NCBI RefSeq assembly: GCF_052857255.1
Contig: NC_135498.1
Span: 159,015,124 to 159,079,123, forward strand
Length of the DNA: 64,000 bases
Reading direction: 5' to 3'
DNA from: Amblyomma americanum
Lineage: Eukaryota; Arthropoda; Arachnida; Ixodida; Ixodidae
The notes beneath the pieces were generated by a model. The model worked only from the letters and a program-made list of their open reading frames with translations. It was not told where the DNA came from and searched no databases. Both the position numbers and the translations under genes were made by a program. Below, in pieces: positions 22,900 to 33,994 of this stretch. The first letter of the stretch is position 1. Every line of letters begins with the position of its first letter.

Positions 22900-25030
22900 A
22901 TGTTTGGCTTGAATGTAATATTGCAATCAAAGGACTGCTACCAGAATTTGTGTATTTGTGGACGAGAAGCAACAGCAAGGCGAGAAACACAGAGCTTTCA
23001 TCAAATGTCTATCGCAATGTATAAAACTAACGCGAGGCAAAGGAAAGGTTCTTATACGGAGGGATATGGACTGTCACATAGAACTAGATGCGCACCTAGA
23101 GTGTACCGGAAAAATTTTGTTGGCCATGTGTGAGCAGAATTACCTATTATGGCAAGAAGGGAAGTGAAATTTGAAGTCGTAATCACTGGGGAATCGGGCG
23201 CTTCCCACTTCAGCATTGGCTACTGCATAATGACAAGAGACTTATATGAAAGGCTGAATGTAATGAAAAATAAACGAGAAAGGAACAAACAGTTTTTAGA
23301 GCGACCATAACAGGTTAATCGTAATGGTTGGGCATAGCGGAAAGGATGAAGCTGGTCCACGAAAGCATAACATGCAACACGGAATTCGCTGTGCGAATGA
23401 TCATCATTTGATTACTATATTGGAAGTGGTAGAAGAGTGTATTCGAAACGTCTCCAATAGATCATGGACGCATGATGAAATTTTAAGGTTATTCAGAGGA
23501 AGATAGATTTGGTACTTAAGAAAAACCGATGGAGGAGCGAAAAAGAGATTTTAATATTGATGAGACGTGGATATTAAAGCACCTATATCAAGCTCTCAAG
23601 CTGCTTCCAGGGCACACAGGAAAGCAAAAGAAGAAAAGAGACCTTTGCCCGATATTCAAGAGAAATGGGAAGAGTACGCATATGAAAAGTACCATGGTCA
23701 AAACATGATCCAGTAAAAGATGAAGTCTACTAGCGATAAGTTGATGGCAGATATTCGAAGAAGAGAGGAGCAGGCGCCTTGAAAGTTCTGGAATCACTCA
23801 AGACATTTGATACCATTTAGAAGAAAACGCATCGCCATATACAGGATGACGTCGGTAACGTATTGCAAAATGAAGCGGACATGCGATTTTAATTTGCGAA
23901 CAGTTATAAGAGGCTTTTAAAGCGTGTGATAGCGCTAGCGGTACGCAGCTTGATGTGAGGTGGAGATTTTATGCACAGACATAGACCAGTTAGATCGGAA
24001 AAAGGCGGAGAAAGGGAACTTTTTTGCATACAGCGATATGTTTGGACGTAATACCAATGAAACTAATTTTATTACTTCGTAAAGAAACAAAAATTACTTT
24101 GTATGCCGCTTAAAGTGACGTATTGATAACTAAACAAATCCCGGTAAATTGGCGAAAGAGTAGAATGAGCTTGATGTGCAAAGGCACAGGTGAAACAGAC
24201 CGCATTAAGTCCCACAGGCCTCGAACGGTGATATCGGTATTGTATCAGACAACAATGCAAGACGTCAAGGATCAAGTACAAGGTTGGACTCTAGAGGCAG
24301 AGGTTTTGGAAGAACTGCAGAATGGACTGGGGCAAGGATATATATTCGACGACAAATTGTTCCCAACCACACAATGCATCGAAATGATGCATGCAAAGAA
24401 GGACCACTGTAGATGGCGTTTTTGGACATCAAGGAGGCTTATGACAATGTAAATCACGCCCTGTAGAGGCACTGTTCCCGAAATAAGGGTGTGGGCAGGG
24501 AAACAATATTCTTATTAAAGAAATTTACAAGGAGAACGTAGCTATGAATTGGTAGTAAATAGAAGGTGCAGGAAGAATTGCGCTCAAAAAAGTACTTGGG
24601 CAAGGATATCCTTTATGGACATTCCTGTTCATGCTATACATCAGGGAGATTGAACTGAAGATAAAAATGAATGCGTTAGGGTTTACCGTGTCGTAGCGGC
24701 GAAGGGATCAACTGAAGACAAGCCGCATACTGGGAATGAAATATGCCGACGGCATCGTTTTTCTAGCAGATGGCGCGAGGTGCCTGCAAGACTTGGGAGA
24801 CATTTTCGGAAAAGATGCCGAGGCTCTACGACTGAGATTGAGCGCTGAACAGTCAGGAGGCATAGTTTATAACGATGAGCCCAGTACAATCCCGCAACAA
24901 AATATGGTTACCTATGTTAAGCTGTACAGGTATCTTGTTGTCGGGATAAATGATGACAGAGACTGCATGCGTGACCAAAGAGAAGAAATATACGGCGGTC
25001 TGTATGATTTCATTGATTATTGGTGCCCAC
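22900..25030 (+). pseudogene. Second LINE family: endonuclease and RT, heavily decayed
   Basis: Near 23050-23150 the translation reads VLIRRDMDCHIE, with CTGKILLAMCEQN further on. Near 23180-23260 it reads MTRDLYERLNVM. These match an APE endonuclease with GDMN mutated. RT segments follow: KSRMSLMCKGTG near 24150, LEELQNGLGQG near 24310, and KYADGIVFLAD near 24740, where YADD has become YADG. Frames change several times. This family differs from the I-type and RTE copies. I cannot name its clade. Confidence 0.7.
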
Positions 25031-25202
25031 CTCTACTTGATAGGTGTGACCGCCGCTCTGGTCGGTCTCTGCGCAGCCATTGGGGGATTGAGGGCGGGGG
25101 TTTATCGGAGCATTATTGTGGGAGGTGGTGACGACGTCATGTCCTGATGAGAGGACTTGTTTCTCTTCCTATCCAGACGCCCTTTTTTATGTCGTTAAAG
25201 CT

Positions 25203-26025
25203 TGTCATATATAATATGGAGTCTGAAATAAAAGTTTCAAGGAAAGAGTTTGAAAAAGACGAAGAGGAAGGCGATAAGGATAACGTGGATTAACTGAAGA
25301 CTAAAGAAGATGAAGAAGTATTCAGGGAGGTGGGAAAAGATGATTGGTGAAGAAGAGAAGGAGAAGACGACGACAAGGATTACGTGGACTAAGGCCAAGG
25401 CTATAAAAACGCAAGGGAGAGCGAGGCACGGGGGGGGGGGGGGGGAAGAAAAGAGAAGCGGAGGCTCCGGCGGGTCAGGGACGCTTCGGCTGGAAGAGAG
25501 CCACGCCGGCTGCTGCTCCGGTGAGCTCTTGTTCTACGGCTTCGCACCGCGGACTTCCTGCAGTTCCTGAGCCCGTTCCCGGGAGTCAAAGGAGGACGCT
25601 ACCGTCTGCTATGGCCAGGGATGTCTCCAGCGCTGTTGCCGCCCATCCGGGTGGTGCCCTCAACGCCAAGAACACCGACATCACCTCCACGGGCGCTTGG
25701 ACAGAGAGCTTGTACGACGCAGCCAGCGACGCCAGCCGCAGCACGTCGAACGCCATCTCTACGCCGGCTACTGGACCCATACAACACCGCATCCGCACCG
25801 AACCAACCGCGAGCACGACCGCCGACCTCTTACATTAGAACGCTAGTAGTACATGCTAGTAGCAGTGTTCCCGGGTAATGCGTATTTATAGCCTTTGTAT
25901 TTCGTGTTAGTTTTGTGTGCTAGTGTGTGTGTCATGTAGAGCGTATTAAATGTGCGTCCGTGTGGGTACACCTGTCGCCTAGTCCATTCTTTCGGTCCGA
26001 GTGTGCTCCGGGAAGATCCGTGACA
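25203..26025 (+). mobile_element. Solo LTR, plus strand, 5-bp TSD AAGCT
   Basis: It begins TGTCATATATAATATGGAG and ends GATCCGTGACA. Direct repeats AAGCT at 25198-25202 and 26026-26030 are perfect. A TATA box (GGCTATAAAAACGC) is at about 25398-25411 and an ATTAAA signal near 25945. It is homologous to the minus-strand solo LTR at 16780-17588. A run of G residues near 25429-25445 is a local expansion absent from the other copy. The long open frames inside are LTR sequence. Confidence 0.9.
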
Positions 26026-26030
26026 AAGCT

Positions 26031-26459
26031 TACTAGCACAGCTTCGCTGGTCATTAGCCCGGGATCAAACATCACACCACACCGTTCCCTATTTTTATTG
26101 ACCATGTTTTCAGCCATTTCGGAAAAGCGCATTAATTGCCAGCGGTTGTTCATTGGAGAAAACACATGATGTACTAATTTCTGCAAAACAATTCTCAGAT
26201 TACGTGATTCTAAATGGTATTGTAATTGACGCCTCAGGAACAATTTCTACAATGTTTTATTAGACCAATTATTCAGGAGTGGGGAAATGTTTTCATTAAA
26301 GCAATTCCATCGGTTTCTGAAACACTACATTGTTGATTTCATGCGTCATTTGGTTCAACCATCCTCATCAGTACCATATAGCACGTTAAGAGATAGCTCA
26401 TTCTCGTCTCTGCATTCTCCATTCTCAGAACCCTTTGCGTTAAATCTTTCTCGTTAGAC
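26031..26459. other. No supportable gene
   Basis: AT-rich sequence with short random frames only. Confidence 0.5.
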
Positions 26460-26700
26460 AAAGCAAAAACAATTGATGGCACTAAGATGCATGCATTAGT
26501 GAAAACTGGCGCCGATCACTCGATTTTCATTAGCAGATTAGCCCAAGTCCTTCCGATTAGTCAAATGTCCGAGAACCAACGGTTCTTACATAAGTGACAG
26601 TCTGGCATAGCTGAAATATTTTATGTACGCATTACATGCATGCCTCGCAATGATGCGCAACCCTTACAGCTAGGGACTATCGGAACCAAATTTTTGAGGA
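26460..26700 (+). pseudogene. Gypsy-type protease scrap (weak)
   Basis: The frame TIDGTKMHALVKTGADHSIF resembles the start of a gypsy protease (IDG..VHALVDTGAD), with the catalytic Asp read as Lys. A later frame segment (AEIFYVRITCMPRND) could be its second half. Stops and frame changes are frequent. It could be coincidental. Confidence 0.35.
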
Positions 26701-26754
26701 GCAGTCACCTAAGCAATATCTCAAGAAAAGGGCTTAGCACGGTTTGTTGGTGCA

Positions 26755-26877
26755 TGTTGATGAAAGCGACTCAACAGGGCTAACAGGCAGCATGGAAGAG
26801 AAGAACACAGACACATGCGCTGTGTTGGTGTTCTCTTTCGTCCTGTCTGTTATCGCTGTTGAGTTTTTCCCATCAGC
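26755..26877. repeat. Imperfect palindrome, about 120 bp
   Basis: The left arm (ACTCAACAGGGCTAACAGGC, then GAAGAGAAGAACACAGACAC) pairs with the right arm (GTGTTGGTGTTCTCTTTC, then GTTATCGCTGTTGAGT), about 80% by eye and without a real loop. Size and layout (AACA, GGACGAAAGA, ACACAG blocks) recall the palindrome at 4087-4212. Confidence 0.75.
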
Positions 26878-26924
26878 AATACCTGAATTTTTTGCACATG
26901 GTCATGGTCATCATCACCCTAAAT

Positions 26925-27400
26925 AAGCGCACTGCAGGAAGTCGCCTCTCCAATCTTTACTTCAATGATCTGCCTGTTTTGGTCACCTTATAGCCACAAA
27001 GTTCAGAATCTCATCCGCCGACCTAACTTTGTGCCGCGCCCAGTTACGCTGGCCTTCTGCTCGAATCTATCCCGCTACCATAAGAGAGCATCGGTTGCCC
27101 TCCCTTCAAGTTAGAAGCCTTGCCCATGCCCGTTTTTTTTCGTTACGATAATATAACCTATTATTACCCATTCAGCTCTTTCCTTGCTTCCTAACATTTC
27201 CCAATGAATTTTCATTTCCCTGGCTCGCTGCTCGCTTTTCGTTACGCTCCAAGTTTCGGCGTAAAGGTAAGCACTCGTAAAGAACTACAACGCCTGTACA
27301 CTTTATTCTCGAGGGACACTGCCACAAGCACTTAGCAGCATTCTTACCCTTTAGTTATATCACTATTTCTTCCGGGAAGCTTAGATAGATAGCTAAAGAG
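26925..27400 (-). mobile_element. RTE-type LINE 3' fragment
   Basis: The plus strand shows the reversed RTE 3' end in the usual order: GCGCACTGCAGG, then TCATCCGCCGACCTAACTTT, a CTTGCCCATGCCC block and TTTCCCTGGCTCGCTGCTCG. This matches the reverse complement of 30980-31340. It has no open frame. Confidence 0.65.
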
Positions 27401-28134
27401 AAGGGGGAAAGGCATGGCTGTTACACTTCACTGGAGAAGAAAATGAGGGGATTAAAGAGGGAAAGGAGACGGAACAGGAAAAACGATCACAATCTGTCAA
27501 TCAAGGCAGTCGTTCGTAAAACGCAGAACAGTGCAGCCGTTACTACTTCTGTAAAGAGATGTATTCAGTGCCAGTTTTCCATGTTTCGCTTCCTATTGCA
27601 AATTGCTGTGCCGTTTTCATACTAAAGAACATCACTTTCAATTTTTTATTATTTTTAGACTCACCATTTTGATTCGTCTGCCTTGGTCCTCAATCATGCT
27701 TTGCAATTTGTCACCGGTGTTCCTTACAAAGAGTGTCATCCTGAAAACGGAGCGACAGCCGAGCGATTGTTGTATTTTTCCGCATTTGCAGAACTCACAG
27801 TGCTATAGTCGGCGGCCTTTACAATTACTGGCACCGTTGCTTGGGGTAGGAATATCAGCTTGTATCTGAAGCCCTTTAGTGCAGTGTATCACCCGGCGGC
27901 AGTACAGTCCTGCAGTCAGGAGGAGCTAACTAACGCATGAGGGGAGCGTGGCAATGCGCGATTGGCTACCCTGCACTAGAGGAGGGGAATAGAACAAAGA
28001 AGGCGCTTTTTGCTTCGTTATTTTTTTCTGAAATGATTTCAGGGCTCCTTAGGCGTCCTTTCAAGGGAGTGTATTCTCTATGTGTACGGTTTTGATTGTT
28101 TTTTTCATAGAAGGTTGTGGCGAAGTACCATACC
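27401..28134. other. No supportable gene
   Basis: Short frames without motifs. A microsatellite-like TAGATAGATAG occurs near 27385. Confidence 0.45.
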
Positions 28135-28352
28135 AGAGGGGGGGGGGGGGGGAGTGCAAATCCTGTTCTGGTGAGGGAGTGCGCTGTCTGTTCTGGTCAC
28201 CGAGATCAGGCCGCACCCCGGATCTGGATATGCAACTTCCTCTACACGCGGAGATCTTTTTTTTCAAACCCGGTGGAGAATTGTGTGGCCCTGGAATTCG
28301 AACCCCGGACTTCTAGTGCGCGAGGCGGATAATCTACCTCTAAGCCATCGCT
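28135..28352 (-). mobile_element. tRNA-derived SINE, different head (family G)
   Basis: The reverse complement starts with a tRNA-like head: box A GATGGCTTAGAGGTAG and box B GGGGTTCGAATTCC, spaced as in a tRNA. The body is unlike families A and D and ends at a G-run (plus strand 28137-28152). No target duplication was found, so the 3' limit is approximate. A functional tRNA is excluded because the T-arm side does not close an acceptor stem. Confidence 0.6.
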
Positions 28353-28555
28353 ACATGCTAAGGTCTCGAATTAGCTTAGATTTGAGGAGGGAATGAAAGA
28401 AAGCCCATTAACGAGTTAGCGGTAAGCGGTAAAATAGAGGCTTTTAATGATTTCACTGCAAAACAGATATTCGGCTTTAACGGAGGAAGACGGTCTTAAC
28501 GTTCAAACCATGAATACTAATTAATCTAACTGCTATTATTACGAAGTGCACCGTA

Positions 28556-29386
28556 CAAGTAGATGGTACGATGATTCGACAGGATACCGGCAATCTATCT
28601 CAGGAGACGAAAGATCTGATCAAGAAACGCCAAAACATGATGGCGTCAGCCCTACAGAAAAAATAGAACTAGCAGAGCTATCGAAGTTTATAAGCGCAAG
28701 GATAGCTGACATAAGGAAGTTTATTATGAAGAGAATCGAGCATGCTCTCACGAACGGAGCTAGCCTAAAAGCGGAGAAGAGGATACTAGGCATAGGTAAA
28801 AACCAGATCTTTGCGTTAAGAGACAAGGAGGGCAATATCATTAGCAATAAGGATAAGATAGTTAATGTAGCGGAAGAGTTCAACACAAATCTATACAGTA
28901 GCCAAAGTAATCAGAAAGTTAACGAAAGCTATAGTAGCCAACCACAATGCGTCATCCCGTCAGTAACGAAGAAGAAAGGAAAGAAAGCCTTAGGAGAAAT
29001 GCAAAAGGGAAAAGCAGCTGGTGAGGATCAGGTAACAGCAGATCTTTTGAAAGACGGAGGGGAGGTTGGTGCTAGAAAAGCTAACCACACTGTATACGCA
29101 ATGCCTTGTGACCTCGGCCGTACCAGAAGCTTGGAAGAACGCTAACATTATCTTTATTCATAAGAAAAGAGACGCCAAAGACATGAAAAATTACGTGCCG
29201 ATCGCCTTACTGTCCGTTGCCTACAGAGTATTTACTAAGGTAATCGTTATAGAGTCAAGGCAACGTTAGATTTCAAACAATCAAATGATCAGGCAGGCTT
29301 CCGTAAAGAATATTCCACAATTGATCATATTCACTCTATCAATCAGATGATAGAGAAATACGCAGAATATAACCAACCCTTATATA
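28556..29386 (+). pseudogene. RTE LINE RT, upstream half
   Basis: The first 199-codon frame ends at 29145 and is followed by an overlapping second frame from 29066 (EAWKNANIIFIHKKRDAKD). A third frame from about 29270 carries QAGFRKEYSTIDHIH and QPLY, up to the insertion point. Two frameshifts therefore lie upstream of the fold-back element. Confidence 0.82.
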
Positions 29387-30296
29387 TCAGGCGTTTCAGC
29401 TAACTTGAGCCAACGGTTAAAAAATAAATTATTAGAGACAGGGGAGTGAAACCAGTTGCATATTCGTAACAGACATCTTGCACACAGCAGGCAATATGTT
29501 TCTTTCACAATTAATTAATATTTTAATGAAGTTCAGTTGTCTAAATTAATAAGTATTGACAACAAGTGGCATTTTAAGAGTTGTCGAGCACCTTCGTAAA
29601 CCCCCTTCCATCATTTAGGACAAGGAAATCCTCACGCGTGTCTTTTTTTCCCGGCTCCAAAGAAAACCCGCTAAATGAAAAAAATAAACCACGTGGCTAG
29701 CGCATTCCTGCGCCACGATCGTGCTGCTCTCAGGCGTGGTTTTGAGCAAAAGAAATCACCTGCAGCCTTGACTCGACGTCCCTGCACCAGCGGCAGGCCG
29801 ATTTTTTGGCGGCGGCAACTCGCACCGTCATGTGCGAACTGGCTGACGCAGATGAGAAACCACCGCCAACATATCGGCCTGCCGCTGGTGCTGGGCCGTC
29901 GAGTAAACGCTGCAGGTGATTTCGTTTGCTCAAACCACGCTTGAGAGCAGCACGATCGTGGCGCGCGAATGCGCTAGTCACGTGGTTTATTTTTGTATTT
30001 GGCGGGCTTTCTTTGGAGCTAGGAAAAAAAAAAGACACGCGTGAGGATTTCCTTGTCCTAATTGAAGGAACTGGGAACTTCTGGAGGTGCTCGACAACTC
30101 TTCAAATGCAGCTTGTTGTTTAAACTCAATATTTATTAATCTAGATAATTAAACTTAAATAAACTATCACTTAAATGCGAAGCAGAAAACTGCCTCTGGT
30201 GCGCAAAACGGCTGTCATCAATATGACACTTGTTTCAGTCACCTATCTCCAATAATGTATTTTTAACCCTTTGCTCAAGTTAGCTGGGACACCCGG
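29387..30296. mobile_element. 910-bp fold-back TIR element, TA target duplication
   Basis: The outer ends read TCAGGCGTTTCAGCTAAC and, on the opposite strand, CCGGGTGTCCCAGCTAAC. The inverted similarity continues inward almost to the centre: AGAGTTGTCGAGCACCT with its complement near 30087, CACGCGTG blocks, and CGGCAGGCCGATTTTTTG against the complement near 29875. The spacer is only a few tens of bases around 29825-29835. TA flanks both ends. Removing the element and one TA rejoins the RTE reading frame. No transposase is present, so it is non-autonomous. Confidence 0.88.
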
Positions 30297-31065
30297 TATA
30301 GCTTTAATTGATTACGATGGAGCATTTGACTCAGTGGAATCCTCGGCAGTCATGCAGGCATTGCTGAATCGGGGTGTAGAAGAGGCTTCTGTGAACATAG
30401 TGGAAGATGTCTGTAGCAACTGCACAACTGCAATAGACCTCCATAAAGTCAGCAACAAAATTTCAATAAGGAAGGGCGTCAGGCAGGGAGACACGATCTC
30501 GTCAGTGCTATTCACCGGCTGTTTACAGGAGATATTCGGGGGCCTGAAATGTGTACAGTTAGGAGTAAGAGTTAATGAAGAATATCTAAATAATCTGAGA
30601 TTTTCTGGCGACATTGCCTTGCTGAGTCACTCAGGAGATGAATTGCAAAACATGATCAATGAGTAAGACAGGCAGAGTATTAAGGTGGGTCTAAAAATTA
30701 GCATGCAGAAAACCAAAGTAATGTTTAACAGTCTATCAAGGGAACAGCAGCTCATTATTGGCAGCGAGGGGCTGGAAGTGGTAAAGGAATACATCTACTT
30801 AGGGCAGGTTATGACCGCTGATCCGGATCATGAGAGGGAAATAACTAGAAAAATAAGAATGGGGTGGAGCGCATATGGCAGGTTCTCTCAGATCGTGAAT
30901 AGCAGGTTACCAATATTCCCCAAGCGCAAACAACGGCTGTATCTTACCCGTACTCACCTACGGGGCAGAAACGTGGAGGCTAACGAAAAGAGTTCAGCTT
31001 AAGTTAAGGACAACGCAGCGAGTTATGGAAAGAAAAATGATAGGTGTAAGGCTAAGAGACCGGAA
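30297..31065 (+). pseudogene. RTE LINE RT, downstream half
   Basis: The frame resumes ALIDYDGAFDSVE (first Asp). It passes RKGVRQGDTISSVLF, reaches NLRFSGDIALLS at about 30592-30627 (catalytic FADD changed to FSGD) and stops at 30664. After a TAA the segment GLKISMQKTKVMFNS and YIYLGQVMTADPDHE continues to 31002. Confidence 0.83.
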
Positions 31066-31370
31066 GCGGGCAGAGTGAGTGAGGCAACAAACGCGCGCTA
31101 ATGACATCCTAGTCGAAATCAAAAGGAAGAAATGGGCTTGGGCAGTCATGTAATACGAAGGCAAGACTGCTGGTCCTTAAGGGTAACGGAGTGGATTCCA
31201 AAAGAAAGTAAGCGTAGCAGGGGGCGGCAGAAGGTGGGCGGATGAGATTAAGAAGTTTTCAGGCAAAGGGTGTATGCAGCTGGCAAAGGACAGGGTTAAT
31301 TGGAGAGACATGGCAGAGGCGTTTGCCCTGCTTTGGGTGTAGTAAGGCTGATGATGATGATGATGATTGT

Positions 31371-32694
31371 GTGCGGTTTTGAAAACTTCTGCCATGAAAA
31401 AGAATATTCTAGCACGGTAATCCATTCAAGGCCAGGGTAACCCGAGTGCGTTGCATACTGTTATGCATCCACTAACTTCTCGTTCAGCTGTTATAGAGGG
31501 TAATGCATTTTTAGAGGCTATCATGTACGCTTGCAACGAAACGTGTCGTTGTCTGCTATCCAATCCAGCATAGACCTCTATTGATGAAGTGGATCCAGGC
31601 GAAGCCCACGCATTACGTCACTTATTTGAAGTGCGCTCATTTTACGGCGTTTGCCTCCCGGACAGGTGCAGAGCAGAATACCCCTGTGCTTACCGTAGGC
31701 ATTGGTTCTATCTACCTGAGCAGGGGTAGATTCCTCTACTCAGTTAAACATCTTCGTCTCTGTGGATGGACGGACCGACAAAAATAAGCCTACTTGGCAG
31801 ACCGGGCACTGGACCACAGTACAACGGGAACCCCGAGACCCGACACCGAAATATGAAATTGATCTGTATAATAATTTCAATGCATAAAGGCTTGGGGATG
31901 GCGAAAGTGGCAACAAGCAGAGTTGCCTATGATGTTGCACCACAGTCTTCCCTGCGAAAACCCAACAACCATTCCGGGAATAGACAGTCTGACACCTTGT
32001 ACCATGAGAACCGATTGTTGAAAGGCTGCGGCGCAATGTCCCAGTGGCTGCCGTATTCGGATGGAAAACACAAGTTCGTGTCGTTGGCTGCCGACAGCGG
32101 AGGATGAATTGAAAAACTGCGCGTTAAAAAGCTTCAGGTTGTAGAAATTATTATGAACATCTTCACTGAGGCGCGCACGTAGCCCAAGTGGGGACTCGAG
32201 GCATAAATCCAAAGGCACTACTACCTGCACCGAGGCAGAATTCACAGAAAATCACGCACCCGACGCAAGCGCACACTCGTTTGGTTATGATTGAAACTAG
32301 TGAGGCAGAGCGCCAGGACCGGAACTTGCAAGGGAAGAAAAGGTAGCGTTGGCGTCTAATCAGGTGTTCCTTTTTCTTTTTCTGGTGCAGCTGTTGTCCT
32401 TTTCTTTCTTCGCGCAATGAAGAGGTTGCTGTGCCTTCACACGGAACAGACATAATATATCAACCAGCGCGTAGCAACTTGTGAATTTCGCCACCACTGT
32501 GCATGTTCCTTTTTTTCAGCCGCAGCTGCACCATCAAGGGAAGAGCAGTATAATCCGACGATCCGTAAAATTAATGACTTGGCAGCTGATTCTGCTGTCG
32601 TCTGGTCGTCGCGTGCTATGCTGCAGCATTCCTCGTCAATTCTCGATGCTTGTCAACGCGAGTGTACTCCTGAACAAGTGTTCAGGAAGCATTC
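31371..32694. other. No gene recognised; possible 5' UTR or promoter of the downstream gene
   Basis: No transposon motif is clear. A pyrimidine tract ending TTTTTTTCAG at 32509-32518 could be a 3' splice site for a 5' UTR exon continuous with the ATG at 32695. This is a guess. Confidence 0.35.
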
Positions 32695-32935
32695 ATGAAT
32701 ATATTGGGTTTGTGTTCAATCATATATATGCTGTGCGCAGCTGGAGGCCTTGCCTCCAGTTACGATATTATTCGCTGCTTCCGTTTTAAAAAGTGCCTGC
32801 AGCTCAGTAATCACACATTTGAAACTGACTACGACTTGGGCGGCGGAATGGCAGTCAATTTGGATTGGTCTAAATTTTTACTTCTGTTCGCCATGGTCAC
32901 TTTGGGAAAATGCTGCAAATCAGACCCTATGGATG
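32695..32935 (+). CDS. Host gene coding exon 1: signal peptide and N-terminus of a secreted protein
   Basis: The ATG is the first after an in-frame TGA (32674-32676). The first 20 or so residues (MNILGLCSIIYMLCAAGG) form a convincing signal peptide, with likely cleavage after LAS near residue 21. The mature part has IRC, KKC and GKCC cysteines and one N-glycosylation site (NHT). The exon ends in codon phase 1 at a strong donor, G|GTACGTAA (32936). Exon 2 supplies the two missing bases. I do not recognise the family; a secreted extracellular role is inferred from the signal peptide only. A second hydrophobic stretch (KFLLLFAMVTLG) might be a core strand or, less likely, a membrane segment. Confidence 0.65.
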
Positions 32936-33990
32936 GTACGTAATTTTAAAAAGCTCATTTCAGTGTTTTTTATTTCCTTAAAACGGAGCCTTCTCCGTAG
33001 CTTTATACTTGCTAGGGGACGTCCACAGGTGTAGCATCAAAGGCGGAACTTGAAGTGATGAGCGAACATGGGCTCGCTAAAGCGACACTTGCCATTTATA
33101 TCCTCTCAAAGGACACAAGATATAAAGAGAAGAGCAAAATAAAACTAATTCACTGTGTACCGTGAGAGCGATAGTATCCGCCATGGTTGAAAAATTATGC
33201 AGGACAGGGTAAGGCGAGGCGTGGGCATAGGCAAGTGATGGTGCACTTGATGCCAATATTGAAGTCCGGCGCGGCATTCTCGCATAGCATTAAATATATA
33301 TGAGATCCCAATATCTTGAGAGTGTATTTGATCGCCCAAGTTGTTGCTGAACGCGAAAAATTCGCGAAATGCTGTCCTTGCAGCAGCCGCTCTTGTGCCT
33401 CGCCCTGCTTCCTCCCGGGCTGCTGATTTAGGAATCTCTTTGAAGGCGGCCCGCAGTGGCTTCGCCTAGCAAACTGCTTTTGGGCCAGTAGCAGCCGCAG
33501 AGCAAAGCGCACTGATCTCTCCTACTCGCCCAAGCTTCCCTTTCCTCTGCATCTCACACTTTTGGGAATGCTCGGCAGGGAGGGAAAGGCGAGGTCCCCG
33601 TAAGAAAAACACACACAAAAATAATGTTGATAAGCTCAGCTAATCCAGGGTATACAAAGCGAAAGCTGTCGGCGTTGATTGTGTTCATTGGAGTTGGTGT
33701 TAACGTTCTAGACGCCGATGAGTTTGAGAAAAGGAATGGCGCGTAACTGGCTCATTGGGTTAGTGGACGCCGCAATCGCGCTTTGAGGTACGTGCTGGTG
33801 AGAGAGAGATATGGGCTGCATGCATTAGTGCTGACAACGTTGTGGCAGGGTTGCAGGGTGGGAGAGCTGCCTATCCAGACGGAGGAAGACGGTGGCTTCC
33901 TGGCCTTAGAGTGCTGGGATCTAGGAGTTCTCACATATGTGTGAGCGCTCCTTGCACCGGGGGTATCTGTTGCTGAACTGTCGTTGTCGC
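32936..33990. other. Intron 1, proximal part; no gene
   Basis: This is the start of the proposed 8.6-kb first intron (32936-41525). Minus-strand frames near 33145-33512 have no recognised domain. Confidence 0.4.
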
Positions 33991-33994
33991 TTCA

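Larger units (their letters stand above)
28556..31370 (+). mobile_element. RTE-type LINE interrupted by a fold-back element
   Basis: The pre-RT linker (LGIGKNQIFALRDKEGNII), RT blocks (EAWKNANIIFIHKKRD, QAGFRKEYSTIDHIHSINQM), then DYDGAFDSVE, GVRQGDTISSVLF, a mutated FSGDIALLS box and the C-terminal thumb read in order. The RTE C-terminal region follows, and the copy ends in a GATGATGATGATGAT tail at about 31350-31366, typical of RTE. A 910-bp DNA element sits at 29387-30296 in the RT. Frameshifts and stops are frequent. Confidence 0.88.

Noticed and set aside
29675..30123. Open frames on both strands near 29.7-30.1 kb
   Set aside because: They mirror each other because they are the two arms of the fold-back element.
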